A program made the position numbers and the translations under genes. The notes under the pieces were generated by a model. That model had not been told where the DNA came from. It did not search any database and was given only the letters and a program-made list of their open reading frames with translations. Shown here piece by piece: positions 7,373 to 16,236 of a stretch of DNA of 34,697 nt. Every line of letters begins with the position of its first letter. The first letter of the stretch is position 1. This DNA comes from CAZPBO01 sp964584815 (GTDB lineage Bacteria; Planctomycetota; SKW154): NCBI GenBank assembly GCA_964584815.1, contig CAZPBO010000020.1:1-34697 (forward strand). The letters run 5' to 3'.

Positions 7373-8722
7373 ATGGAGGTTGTCTATCAGCGAGCCGACA
7401 GGCTGATTGAGGGTTACGACATACTGGCGCGCATCGGTAAAGGCGGTATGGGAACCGTCTTCAAAGCCATCCATCTTGAATCAGGCAAACTGGTGGCGTT
7501 GAAGATATTGCCGATAAGCCTTGCCAAGGACAGGAACTACATAAGGAGGTTTTTGCGTGAAGCACGCGCGGCGGCGGAACTCTCCCATCCCAACATCACC
7601 CAGGTCTTTGAGGTCGGCAACTACCGCGGCGTCTTTTACTTCACAATGGAATATGTTGAGGGCGAGACATTACTTGAGCGGATAAAGCGGTTGGGGCGTC
7701 TTTCGGCGGCGGAGGCGCTCAAAATTGCCGAAAAGGTCGCCCGTGGTCTGGCACACGCCCACCAGCACAACATTGTCCACCGCGATGTGAAACCAGAAAA
7801 CATCATCATCGCCACAGACGGCACCGTGAAGTTGACCGACCTGGGTCTGGCAAAGCGGATTGACGATGTGGAGCAGGACATAACGGTGACGGGGCAGGTG
7901 GTCGGCACACCCTGTTATATGTCGCCGGAACAGATATCGGCGCCGAAGACGGTTGACCACCGCGCCGACATATACGCCCTCGGCGCCACCCTCTATCATA
8001 TGGTCACAGGACGCAGACCCCATATGGCGGAGACATCCGCCAAAATAATGCTGAATGTTTTGAACAATCCGCTCCTATTTGAGGAACAAGATGAGGTGCC
8101 ACAACCTGTTCAGGAGTTAATATGGCGGCTGACGGCGAAGGAGCGCAATGCCCGTCCCCAGAACGCGGAGCAGGCTATACGCGAGATACGGCTGGCTCTG
8201 CAGGCGCTGCGAAGAGGGGCGCTGTTGCAGTTGCAGGTAACACCCAAACGGCGAAAACGGTTCACCTTCCCACTGGGGTGGGTGGTGGCATCACTAAGTG
8301 CCGCAACAGTCGGTGTCCTTATCGCCGCTGCGCTATCTGCTGCACCACCAAAGGAAGCGCTTCCCCTCTTTCGCAAAGGGGTGGCGCTGGCGGAGAAGGG
8401 GCGCTGGAACGAAGCGCTTGACCTCTTCAATCAGGCATTGAGACTTGATTCAAACCTCGCTGGGGCGTGGAACAACCGCGGGACATGTCTTTTCCATCTT
8501 GGGCGGTTAGGTGAGGCTTGTCGTTCTTATGAAATCGCACTTGAACTTGACCCTCGCAATGCTCTGCTCCATAAAAATTATGGGAGTGTTCTTTTGGCAT
8601 TAGGTAGGTATGATGAGGCGGTGAGGGCGTTTAAGGAGGCGTTGCGTCTTGAGCCGCGTCTGAAAGCGGCGCGGAAGGGGCTTGAGGCAGCGCGTGCCAA
8701 GATTGCGGAGCAGAGCAAGTGA
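7373..8722 (+). CDS. Membrane-bound Ser/Thr protein kinase with TPR domain
   Basis: 449 aa. The cytoplasmic Hanks-type kinase spans about 15-280: glycine loop IGKGGMGTVF (21-30), catalytic lysine K44 in VALKIL, HRDVKPEN (136-143), DLGLAKR (156-162; DLG in place of DFG) and GTPCYMSPEQ (178-187). All residues needed for activity are present. A transmembrane helix (about 298-321) follows a basic stop-transfer segment (KRRKR), and three TPR repeats (about 329-445) lie on the other side, where they could sense a protein ligand. This architecture is frequent in Planctomycetota and relatives. The stop overlaps the dxr start by 4 nt (GTGA), so the kinase is translationally coupled to isoprenoid and protease genes. 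Confidence 0.92.
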   Translation: MEVVYQRADRLIEGYDILARIGKGGMGTVFKAIHLESGKLVALKILPISLAKDRNYIRRFLREARAAAELSHPNITQVFEVGNYRGVFYFTMEYVEGETLLERIKRLGRLSAAEALKIAEKVARGLAHAHQHNIVHRDVKPENIIIATDGTVKLTDLGLAKRIDDVEQDITVTGQVVGTPCYMSPEQISAPKTVDHRADIYALGATLYHMVTGRRPHMAETSAKIMLNVLNNPLLFEEQDEVPQPVQELIWRLTAKERNARPQNAEQAIREIRLALQALRRGALLQLQVTPKRRKRFTFPLGWVVASLSAATVGVLIAAALSAAPPKEALPLFRKGVALAEKGRWNEALDLFNQALRLDSNLAGAWNNRGTCLFHLGRLGEACRSYEIALELDPRNALLHKNYGSVLLALGRYDEAVRAFKEALRLEPRLKAARKGLEAARAKIAEQSK

Positions 8723-9852
8723 AATTGTTCATCTTTGGTGCTACAGGAACAATCGGTAAAGCAACCCTTTCGGTCGCCGCCGATTTGGGAATTGATGTGG
8801 TTGGTCTCGGCGCCCGCTCAAACTGCCAGAAACTGCTTGAGGCAGCCCAAGTATGCGGCGCGGAGATTCTCCATATCGCGGATGAGGCGGCAGCAGAAGC
8901 GCTGCGTCGCACCACAAAAAAAGCCCAAATCCTTACAGGTCCACCTGAAGAAGCCATAACCGCCGCAGGTGCCGACACCGTCGTCAACGCCGTCTCAGGA
9001 GCCGCAGGACTTGCCTTCTCTCTCGCCGCAATCAGAACCTCCGTTCAACGCCTCGCCCTCGCAAACAAAGAAAGCCTCGTTATGGCGGGAGAACTCATAA
9101 TGGATGAAGCCCGTCGCAGAAAAACCGATATCCTGCCCATTGACTCAGAACACGCCTCCCTCTTTCTGCTCCTTTCAAAATTCAACCCAGAAGATGTTGA
9201 AGAAATCATCATAACCGCAAGCGGCGGACCATTTTTGCGCCGTAAAAACCTTGAGAACATAACCCCCAAGGAAGCCTTGGCGCATCCTGTTTGGAACATG
9301 GGCAAGCGAATAAGCGTGGATTCAGCAACGATGCTCAACAAGGTCTTTGAGGTTGTGGAAGCACACATTCTTTTTGGTGTGGAGTATGAGCGGATAAAAG
9401 TATTGGTTCATCCAGAGGGTGTCGTGCACGGAGGGGTGCGTCTGCGGGACGGGACAGTCGTTTTGCACAGCGCGGCAGCCGATATGAGGTTTGCTATTCA
9501 GCAGGCGCTGTGTTATCCTGATATTGGGCGTGCAAGTTATGGCGCCTTTGAGTTGGGAGGAACGCTCCGCTTTGAGGAGCCTGATGTGAAGAAATTTTTT
9601 GCACTTGAGGCGTTGAAGGATTTGAGGGACGGTGCGGGGGTTGGGTATCGTGTAGCGTTGAACGCAGCGGACGAGGTGGCGGTGGCGGCGTTTCTGAACG
9701 GACACTTGCCGTTTTCTGCGATAGCCCGCGTTGCGGTCTCCCTTGCACGCCGCTTCAGCAACGCCTCCATCACATCGCCACAGCAGGCGTTGCGGCTTGA
9801 CAAAACCGTCCGCGAAGAGGCTTTTTCAGAGGTGGAAAAATGGAGTCGGTGA
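8719..9852 (+). CDS. dxr: 1-deoxy-D-xylulose 5-phosphate reductoisomerase
   Basis: Second step of the MEP isoprenoid pathway: NADPH-dependent conversion of DXP to 2-C-methyl-D-erythritol 4-phosphate. The NADPH loop is FGATGTIG (6-13). LALANKESLVMAG (112-124) is the family signature. Metal ligands D142, E144 (in PIDSEH) and E211 (in NKVFE) match D150, E152 and E231 of E. coli Dxr, and HPVWNMGKRISVDSATM is intact. 377 aa is near the usual length. The GTG start overlaps the kinase stop, and the 3' end overlaps rseP by 13 nt. The dxr-rseP order is a widely conserved bacterial arrangement. Confidence 0.97.
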   Translation: MKLFIFGATGTIGKATLSVAADLGIDVVGLGARSNCQKLLEAAQVCGAEILHIADEAAAEALRRTTKKAQILTGPPEEAITAAGADTVVNAVSGAAGLAFSLAAIRTSVQRLALANKESLVMAGELIMDEARRRKTDILPIDSEHASLFLLLSKFNPEDVEEIIITASGGPFLRRKNLENITPKEALAHPVWNMGKRISVDSATMLNKVFEVVEAHILFGVEYERIKVLVHPEGVVHGGVRLRDGTVVLHSAAADMRFAIQQALCYPDIGRASYGAFELGGTLRFEEPDVKKFFALEALKDLRDGAGVGYRVALNAADEVAVAAFLNGHLPFSAIARVAVSLARRFSNASITSPQQALRLDKTVREEAFSEVEKWSR

Positions 9853-11696
9853 TTGCAGTGATTTGGGTGATTCTGGGGATAAGTTTTATAATATTCATCC
9901 ACGAACTGGGGCACTTTTTGGCGTGCAGGGCGTTCGGGATACGGGTAAGGCGGTTCTATCTGGGATTTGCGCCCAAAATCCGCATAGGCAAAAAGGTAAT
10001 CCCGCTGAAGATATTTTCCTTCAAGCGTGGGGGAACAGAATACGGGGTGGGGCTTGTGATGTTCGGCGGATTTGTGGATGTGGAGGGGCAGGACCCGACC
10101 AAGCCGCGTAAGGGAGCGCCTTGGGAGTTTCTGTCCAAGAAGCCGTGGCAGCGAGCGGTGGTGCTGGTGGCGGGGTCGGCGATGAACGCTGTTTCTGCGT
10201 TTCTGTTTTTTGCCGTCGCGTTCAGTATCGGTGTGCGGCTGACCCGCCCTGTTGTGGGTCTGGTTGATGTGGGAACGCCTGCGTGGCGGGCGGGCATTCA
10301 TCCCGGTGATGAGATAACCGAAATGAACGGGCAACCTGTGCGGGAGTTTCTTGAGTTGGCGACAAACATAGCGCTGCTTCCTGAAGGCAGTGAGGTGGAG
10401 TTGACCGTCCGCTCACCTGACGGCACAGTCCGCAAAGTGCGCGTAAAGCCTGTTCCCGACCCGTTAGGCAGGGGACTGACAATAGGGGTGATGCCTGTCG
10501 CGCCGATTGCCGAGCGCTTTGAGGCGAACTCTGCGGCTGAAAAAGCAGGCATAAAGCGTGGCGACCTCATCACCGCCATATCTTTTTACGACCGCATAGT
10601 CGGCAAGAAACGGGAGGTTGCGATAAAGGATGTCAGGCGTCTTCGCACCATATTGAGCCAGCATGTGGAGCCTGGCGCGGAAGTTGTTTTGACTGTGCGC
10701 CGCGACGGAAAGCAACTTAAAATTCCCGTTAAGACAGCGGTTGGCGTTGAAAAGCGCGTTATGCGGTTGGGAATGCTCAACACAACGCAGTTTATAGTGG
10801 AGGAGTTACGCCCCGGCAGCCCGCTTGAAAAAGCGCTTAAAGTGGGTGACAAGTTCTTGAAGGCGGACGGAGTTAAGATTAGGACATATTACGACATTCT
10901 GAAAGCGGCATCAGACGGTGCCGTCACACTCACGCTGTCAAATGGCGGCAAGACAAGGCAGGTTACGCTGACGGAGAAGCAGGTTCTTCTGCTTGAGGAT
11001 GATGTGAAGTGGAAGGATTATGTGACGCGGCAGGTGGAGGTAGGGTATGTTCTGGATGGCAGTGCGGCGGCGGAGGCGGGCATAAAGCGCGGTGATGTGG
11101 TTGTAGAAGTTGACGGTAAGAAGGTGCAGTCGTTTGCTTGGTTTGCGGACTATGTTTCAAGGAGGCGCGGCAAGGCGATGGTGTTGACTATTCTGCGTAA
11201 CGGGCGGCGGATTTCGGTGACCGCAAAGCCCCGTCCTATGCGCTACGCAAAAATCGGCGTTGCCTTCGGCATGCACAGAATGCTTTTCCGCACAGACCCG
11301 ATAAGCGCGGTGGCAATCGGCGCAAAACGCACATGGCTTTGGGCAAAGAGGGTCTTTCTTGTGATACGGGGGCTTTTTGCAAGAACTGTGGCGGCAAAGC
11401 ATTTGAGCGGACCTGTCGGCATAATTTCAATTTCTTATGCCTTTGCCAAATTCGGACTCGGCACACTCCTTTATCTTCTGGGCTTAATCAGCATAAATCT
11501 TGCCATAGTCAACCTGCTGCCGATTCCCGTGCTGGACGGAGGACATCTGATGTTTGTGGTTATAGAAAAATTGCGTGGAAAGCCTGTGTCACCTGGTGCG
11601 CAGGTGGCAGCGCAACTGGTGGGACTGTTTCTCTTGCTTGCGCTCATTGTGTTTGTCACATACAACGATGTGCTGCGTCTTGTGCAAACGCCATAA
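9840..11696 (+). CDS. rseP: RseP-type site-2 intramembrane metalloprotease with four PDZ-like modules
   Basis: Zinc intramembrane protease of the RseP/S2P family, which cleaves membrane-bound anti-sigma factors or signal peptides. The zinc site is HELGH (21-25) in the first helix, with the third ligand in NLLPIPVLDGGH (558-569) near the C-terminus. Helices at about 8-30, 105-130, 535-560 and 592-610 frame a very large extracytoplasmic part. I count four PDZ-like units (about 138-204, 213-298, 310-378, 398-463), two of them with an almost identical AxxAGIKRGD segment. Family members commonly have one or two PDZ domains and about 350-450 aa, whereas this one has 618. GAGGTGG precedes the ATG. 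It is coupled to dxr. Confidence 0.94.
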   Translation: MESVIAVIWVILGISFIIFIHELGHFLACRAFGIRVRRFYLGFAPKIRIGKKVIPLKIFSFKRGGTEYGVGLVMFGGFVDVEGQDPTKPRKGAPWEFLSKKPWQRAVVLVAGSAMNAVSAFLFFAVAFSIGVRLTRPVVGLVDVGTPAWRAGIHPGDEITEMNGQPVREFLELATNIALLPEGSEVELTVRSPDGTVRKVRVKPVPDPLGRGLTIGVMPVAPIAERFEANSAAEKAGIKRGDLITAISFYDRIVGKKREVAIKDVRRLRTILSQHVEPGAEVVLTVRRDGKQLKIPVKTAVGVEKRVMRLGMLNTTQFIVEELRPGSPLEKALKVGDKFLKADGVKIRTYYDILKAASDGAVTLTLSNGGKTRQVTLTEKQVLLLEDDVKWKDYVTRQVEVGYVLDGSAAAEAGIKRGDVVVEVDGKKVQSFAWFADYVSRRRGKAMVLTILRNGRRISVTAKPRPMRYAKIGVAFGMHRMLFRTDPISAVAIGAKRTWLWAKRVFLVIRGLFARTVAAKHLSGPVGIISISYAFAKFGLGTLLYLLGLISINLAIVNLLPIPVLDGGHLMFVVIEKLRGKPVSPGAQVAAQLVGLFLLLALIVFVTYNDVLRLVQTP

Positions 11697-11710
11697 ATGG
11701 GGGCACTTTG

Positions 11711-11998
11711 GTGGTGCGCAAAAAAGAACTTGACGAAATAGCCGATATGCTGGGCAGGGATGTGGTGGTGGATACGACAACGCCGCTGCTTTATATAGGA
11801 CGGTTGACAGAAATCGGTGACTATTTCATAACGCTTGAGGATGTGGATGTGCACGACTCAAATGAGTCGCCCGCCAGTAAGGAGATATACTGCATTGACG
11901 CCAAGAAATTCGGAATAAAGAAGAACCGCCGCCGTGTGCGGATTGTGCGCTCCATTGTGGCGTCCATCTCTTTGCTTGAGGATGTGATAGAGTATTAA
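11711..11998 (+). CDS. Small beta-rich (possibly Sm-like) protein
   Basis: About 95 aa. An open frame extends far upstream, but that part overlaps rseP in another frame and is not coding. The likely start is the GTG at 11711 behind GGGGG (a GTG at 11714 and a TTG at 11708 are alternatives), 14 nt after rseP. The sequence alternates short strands: DVVVDTTTPLLYIGRLTEI, then DYFITLEDVDVHD, a KEIYCID segment, and RRVRIVRSIVASISLLEDV. The pattern resembles a small barrel of the Sm/Hfq type, but no diagnostic motif confirms it. It ends 6 nt from the convergent fetB stop. Confidence 0.65.
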   Translation: MVRKKELDEIADMLGRDVVVDTTTPLLYIGRLTEIGDYFITLEDVDVHDSNESPASKEIYCIDAKKFGIKKNRRRVRIVRSIVASISLLEDVIEY

Positions 11999-12004
11999 CG
12001 CGGG

Positions 12005-12790
12005 TTAGAGGTTGACGCGTTCGTTTGAGAGGATAGCGGCTGCGGCGCTCTTTGCCGCAATAATTCCCGCAAAGCAACTCGCCGACATAAGAAGATACAT
12101 AATGACAATCTGATATTGCGCGGCGTGGACGGCGCGCACTCCGCCTGTTATCTGTCCTGTCATCATACCTGGTATGTGGACTAGCCCCACAGAATGCAGA
12201 ACATTTAAGACACGAAGCATACCTGCCCTGACGCTTGCGCGGATGTGAGGGTGCGCTGCCTGTGCTGCGGTGGCGCCCAAGAGTAGCCGCGCCTCCACCT
12301 CGCCACGGTTTGACACAAACTCGGCGTGAAGGCGGTTCAAAACCTGAGTCATGTTGTTCATCGCAGCCGATATCACCATACTGCCGATGGGGATAAGATA
12401 GCGGGCGTCAAAGAGTGGCTTTGGACGCACCACCCCAACTATGGCGACAAGGAGAACAGGCAACGCCCCCAGCACAAGCCCCAGAACCACAGCACGAGTT
12501 TTGCCGTAAAACCGCTGTTCCCGCAACCTTCCCAGAACCACAAGTATCGCGACAAGGAGCATAATGCAGACGGCGAGCAGATTGGCGTAGGCAACTTGGC
12601 GCCGCATAAGCCAGCCTACGGCATATCCTGCCGCGAGGAGTTGCACGAAAGCGCGCACCATCCCAACCCCCGCCTCCCTGCCGAGACGCAGACGCTCAAT
12701 TAAGGTGTAAACAAGTGCAGCAGCCCCCATCAATGCCGCCACAAACACACCTTCCCAACTCAAAACCACATATTCACCTCTGCCAACCAT
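12005..12790 (-). CDS. fetB: FetB-type ABC transporter permease (UPF0014)
   Basis: 261 aa membrane protein of the FetB/YbbM family, the permease partner of FetA in a putative iron exporter that protects against oxidative stress in E. coli. Several hydrophobic helices are visible. Family-type segments include RYLIPIGSMVISAAMNNM, EARLLLGATAAQA and VGLVHIPGMMTGQITGG. The start is the ATG at 12790, with AAGGAG 7 nt upstream; a longer open frame reaches 12901, but that part overlaps fetA. The gap to fetA is 10 nt. The transported ion is not shown by the sequence. Confidence 0.9.
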   Translation of the reverse strand: MVGRGEYVVLSWEGVFVAALMGAAALVYTLIERLRLGREAGVGMVRAFVQLLAAGYAVGWLMRRQVAYANLLAVCIMLLVAILVVLGRLREQRFYGKTRAVVLGLVLGALPVLLVAIVGVVRPKPLFDARYLIPIGSMVISAAMNNMTQVLNRLHAEFVSNRGEVEARLLLGATAAQAAHPHIRASVRAGMLRVLNVLHSVGLVHIPGMMTGQITGGVRAVHAAQYQIVIMYLLMSASCFAGIIAAKSAAAAILSNERVNL

Positions 12791-12800
12791 AATCCACTCC

Positions 12801-13496
12801 TTAATCGTGTGCTCGTTTAAGGAAATCGGCTTCAGGGGTGTGCAAAATCGCAGGAATCTCGCCGATGGCGATTTGGCGTCCGTCGCGGATGATGAGCGCA
12901 CGCTCCCCGAAAGAGAGCGCGTCCTGAACGCGGTGGGTCACAAGCACGACCGCCCCACTCCGCTGGCGCATATATGCGAAGACCGCGCGGAGGACTTTGG
13001 CGCCGATGGACGGGTCAAGCGCGGCTGTTGGTTCATCAAGCATCAGAACGACAGGATTGTTCGCTAACGCACGCGCTATGCACACGCGCATCTTCTCACC
13101 CGTTGACAACTTCGCTGCCGGCTTTTTAAGAAAATCCTCCGACAGACCACAAACAGAAAGCAATTCCACCGCTTCCTCTTGCCGCAAATTCCTTCCCTGC
13201 AGCAAACGCCCATAACTTATGTTCTCAAAAACGGTGCCCGAAAAGACAACAGGCTCCTGCGGAACAAGCGCCACTTTCCTGCGCAGAATGTGTGGCTGAA
13301 GGCACCACAAATCCTCACCATCCAATCTCACCTCGCCTTCAGCGTCCTCAAGCCGAACAATCATCCGCAGAACAGTCGTTTTGCCAGAACCGCTCGGACC
13401 GAGGATAGCGAAAACTTCGCCTGATGAGACCTCAAATTCAAGCGGTCCAACCTCGCCTCCTCTACGCCGTGTCCGCAGACCCTTCACCTGTAGCAA
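12801..13496 (-). CDS. fetA: FetA-type ABC transporter ATPase
   Basis: 231 aa. Walker A GPSGSGKTT, Q-loop VPQEP, signature LSTGEKMR (Thr where LSGGQ has Gly), Walker B VVLMLDEP and switch histidine VTHR are all present, so the ATPase should be active. It pairs with the FetB permease directly downstream. The start is a TTG at 13496 with AAGGAG about 8 nt before it; it lies inside the 3' end of the flippase gene, giving a 35-nt overlap. A GTG nine bases further in is an alternative. Confidence 0.9.
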   Translation of the reverse strand: MLQVKGLRTRRRGGEVGPLEFEVSSGEVFAILGPSGSGKTTVLRMIVRLEDAEGEVRLDGEDLWCLQPHILRRKVALVPQEPVVFSGTVFENISYGRLLQGRNLRQEEAVELLSVCGLSEDFLKKPAAKLSTGEKMRVCIARALANNPVVLMLDEPTAALDPSIGAKVLRAVFAYMRQRSGAVVLVTHRVQDALSFGERALIIRDGRQIAIGEIPAILHTPEADFLKRAHD

Positions 13497-14880
13497 AACG
13501 CTTTCTCCTTACGAAAACCACCTCAAGTAGCATACGCCTGCCATAAGCCGGCAGAAGCATAAAAGAAGCAAAAAGAGCAAAGGGCAGAAGCAGTATCTGA
13601 AGCCACGGCGGCATAAGGCTGAAAGAAGCGATATAGCCACCTGTTGGCGCGATTGCAAAAAGAAGGCGCACCCCAAACGGGTGCTGTCGGAAAATGAGCA
13701 GAACAGAAACCGCAAGCGCCGTGGCAACCACCGTATGAGACAAAAATGAAGCGGTTGCGCCAGCCACAGGTCCTAGAACAGATGCATATCGGGCGGTCAA
13801 AAACCAAGAAAACGCCGCACCACCAAACATCACGCCAGACCCCAAAAGCAGCGGACCATTTATTACAAAAAACTGTGTAAAGCAGTCGCAGACAGTGCGC
13901 ATAAGAAGAAAACCAACAAGAGCGACGACGACGAAAGCAGCATCGGTATGCCCAAAGGCAAGCCACAGAAGCGGCTTGCGAAACGCAATGAGCGCAGCCC
14001 CAACAGATGCTGCCACAAAGAGCATCAGTATCGTCATATTTGACCAATCCCTTCTATAAGGAAGGCTTTTTGGGTCTGTGACAGAAAGGGTGGGGAAGAA
14101 GGGCAACTCAATAGGACGCAAAAAGAAGGTGCCGGCAATCACAAGACGGAAAGCCTCCTGATAAAGACCGACTGTGGAGGCGCCCACAGCGCGCCGCAAA
14201 GCAAGCGTGTCCACCTGCAGCAGCAGAACACCGCTCAAATAGAACAGTCCCATAGGGAGCGCCATAAAAAGGAAGCGCCTCGTTTTTATGGGGACAGGTT
14301 TTGCGCGTGTGCGGAGGAACAGGAAAAGCGCCGCAGCAAACATAAGCAGGCGGGAGAAAAGCCACAACAGCCCCCACGCGATAACAGGCGCACGAAAAAT
14401 AAACAGCGCAAAAGCGCCTGCCAAAAGCACAGCATTGGTTGGGGTAAAAACCAGAACAACATTTTTGAAACGGTCAATTCCTACCTGAAATCCGCAGAGT
14501 GTGAGGGTAACGCCCATAAGAAGGGATGCGGCACCAACAATGTAGAAAAGGGCTATTTCGGTCGGTCCAAGGTGCAGGATGTGTGCGATGTAGGGGACTG
14601 CGGCGGCGACAGCGGCGAAAAGGAAGAGTTGATAGATAACGGAGCGGATGAGGAGCGCGGTGCCGGAAGCGGCATCCCGCGCCGCCTCGCGCGCCACCAG
14701 ACGGTCAAGCCCCCCCATAACCAGAAACAACACCACAACCCCAAACGAAAAAGCGGTGGTGAGGTAGCCGAAATGGGCAAGCGAAAGAGCGCGTCGGGCA
14801 AGAATGAGAAAGAGGGTGTTGCCGGCAAGGCGTGCGATTTGCCAGATGATGGTCAGGCGGCTGCGGGATGCGGTGGTCAT
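13462..14880 (-). CDS. Polysaccharide/lipid flippase of the MOP (Wzx-like) family
   Basis: 472 aa and almost entirely hydrophobic, with about 12-14 helices. The N-terminal segment RLAGNTLFLILARRALSLAHFGYLT and the later SVGLYQEAFRL-like region (ASTVGLYQEAFRLV) are typical of Wzx/MurJ-type flippases that move lipid-linked oligosaccharides across the inner membrane. GGAGG 8 nt before the ATG lies at the end of the permease gene. No glycosyltransferases are nearby, so the substrate is open. It is co-transcribed with the two ABC systems on either side. Confidence 0.82.
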   Translation of the reverse strand: MTTASRSRLTIIWQIARLAGNTLFLILARRALSLAHFGYLTTAFSFGVVVLFLVMGGLDRLVAREAARDAASGTALLIRSVIYQLFLFAAVAAAVPYIAHILHLGPTEIALFYIVGAASLLMGVTLTLCGFQVGIDRFKNVVLVFTPTNAVLLAGAFALFIFRAPVIAWGLLWLFSRLLMFAAALFLFLRTRAKPVPIKTRRFLFMALPMGLFYLSGVLLLQVDTLALRRAVGASTVGLYQEAFRLVIAGTFFLRPIELPFFPTLSVTDPKSLPYRRDWSNMTILMLFVAASVGAALIAFRKPLLWLAFGHTDAAFVVVALVGFLLMRTVCDCFTQFFVINGPLLLGSGVMFGGAAFSWFLTARYASVLGPVAGATASFLSHTVVATALAVSVLLIFRQHPFGVRLLFAIAPTGGYIASFSLMPPWLQILLLPFALFASFMLLPAYGRRMLLEVVFVRRKRFATGEGSADTA

Positions 14881-14883
14881 GCA

Positions 14884-16236
14884 TCACTCCTCCCTGAGGC
14901 AGACGATGGGGTCAAGCCGCGCCGCCTTATAAGCAGGATACAGACCCGCAACAAATGCGCATCCCGCACAGAACAGAACGCACAACGGCAAAAGCCACCA
15001 CGCAAACGAGAAGACCTCCACCTGATGCCAACCGGTCAGGACATAACCCGCCAAAACCGCATCGCCGAATATCCCCAAAATTCGCGCCACAGCCCATCCG
15101 CAGACCCCGCCCAACGCCCCCACAAGCAGCGCTTCAAAGGAAAAGAGCGCAAGAACGGTTCTATCCTGCGCGCCCAGCGCCTTCATCAGCCCTATCTCCC
15201 GACGCCGCTCATACACACTCGCCACCATCGTGTTGGCAACCCCAACCCCCGCCACAAAAAGCGCCACCACGCCAAAAACCATCAACCCCACCTCAACAAC
15301 AGAAAATATCGCAAACATAAACCCCAACCTGTCGTCAACGCTGATACAAGAAAACCCCTTCTTCTTCAGCCACCCTCTGAAACGCGGCAGGTCGTCATAA
15401 CTGCGAAGACGACATATGGCAATCAGACCCCATCTGCCAGGGGTATGGAGGGTGGGGTCGCCGAGAAGATGACGGGTCATCTTCAAAGCAAGCGGCAGAC
15501 AGACAAAGCAAGCCATTGAGAGAAGGCTCGGTTTTGTCACCCCGACAACCTTTGCCCGAAACTCCCGCACATCCGCTCCCCTCCCCAGAAGGCGTTGACG
15601 CAGCCTTTCCCAAAAGGTTTGCCGCACAAGTGGGATACGCCGAACTTTAAGAACCACCTCCCTCCCCACAAGGTCCGCCGGTTTCATATGCCAGGCGTTG
15701 GCATATCCTGAAGCCAAAACCACCTCATTAGCCTCTCCACCTCCAAATCCCCTGCCCCAGCCTATGTCCATCTTGAAGCCTTCTCCTTCAGGAACTGATA
15801 TGACCTCATACTCGTCTTTGCTACCAACAAGACGAATTGACTCTGCAAAGACAAGCATTCCTGGAATGACTCGGCGGACATACGGAAGGGACGCCAACTG
15901 TTCTACTTCCGCTTCGGTAAAGAACCGCAGGTTGAAGGAGCCAGGATTCATTCTGTGTTTTGGGTTTATTTTTTGAGGTGGTTTTCCGAGGCGTCCGATG
16001 ATGGTGGAGGCGGCAAACATAAGTGGGGGTTCTGGAACGGGAAAGACCTGAACGACGGTTTTGTCGGCGATTGTCTCAACCTGATGCCGAATAAAGGAAC
16101 GCAAGCCGCCGCCCAATGCCAGAACAAGTGTTATAGCCATAGCCCCTGCGCCGATGCCTACCAGATTCAGCAGCACCCTCACAGGGCGCTGCCGGACATA
16201 ACTCAATGTGTCTCTGAACATATCTGTAAGTCTCAT
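14884..16236 (-). CDS. MacB/FtsX-like ABC transporter permease
   Basis: 450 aa with the MacB/LolC layout: an N-terminal helix (about 20-42), a ~210-residue extracytoplasmic domain, and three C-terminal helices forming the FtsX domain. The C-terminus AGLYPAYKAARLDPIVCLREE is the family hallmark, and VYERRREIGLMKALGA is the conserved coupling-helix region. Such permeases use the paired LolD-like ATPase for mechanotransmission, exporting lipoproteins, peptides or toxins, rather than for pore transport. The start overlaps the ATPase stop in an ATGA pair. No membrane-fusion protein (MacA) gene is adjacent. Confidence 0.9.
   Translation of the reverse strand: MRLTDMFRDTLSYVRQRPVRVLLNLVGIGAGAMAITLVLALGGGLRSFIRHQVETIADKTVVQVFPVPEPPLMFAASTIIGRLGKPPQKINPKHRMNPGSFNLRFFTEAEVEQLASLPYVRRVIPGMLVFAESIRLVGSKDEYEVISVPEGEGFKMDIGWGRGFGGGEANEVVLASGYANAWHMKPADLVGREVVLKVRRIPLVRQTFWERLRQRLLGRGADVREFRAKVVGVTKPSLLSMACFVCLPLALKMTRHLLGDPTLHTPGRWGLIAICRLRSYDDLPRFRGWLKKKGFSCISVDDRLGFMFAIFSVVEVGLMVFGVVALFVAGVGVANTMVASVYERRREIGLMKALGAQDRTVLALFSFEALLVGALGGVCGWAVARILGIFGDAVLAGYVLTGWHQVEVFSFAWWLLPLCVLFCAGCAFVAGLYPAYKAARLDPIVCLREE

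Noticed and set aside
11333..11710. N-terminal extension of the small beta-rich protein
   Set aside because: It lies within the conserved zinc-site region of rseP in another frame.
12791..12901. Upstream extension of fetB
   Set aside because: It overlaps fetA, and AAGGAG directly before the ATG at 12790 defines the start.
14572..15519. 315-codon open frame on the plus strand
   Set aside because: Antisense to the flippase and permease genes, very rich in Lys/Arg/Gln/His, with no recognisable domain.
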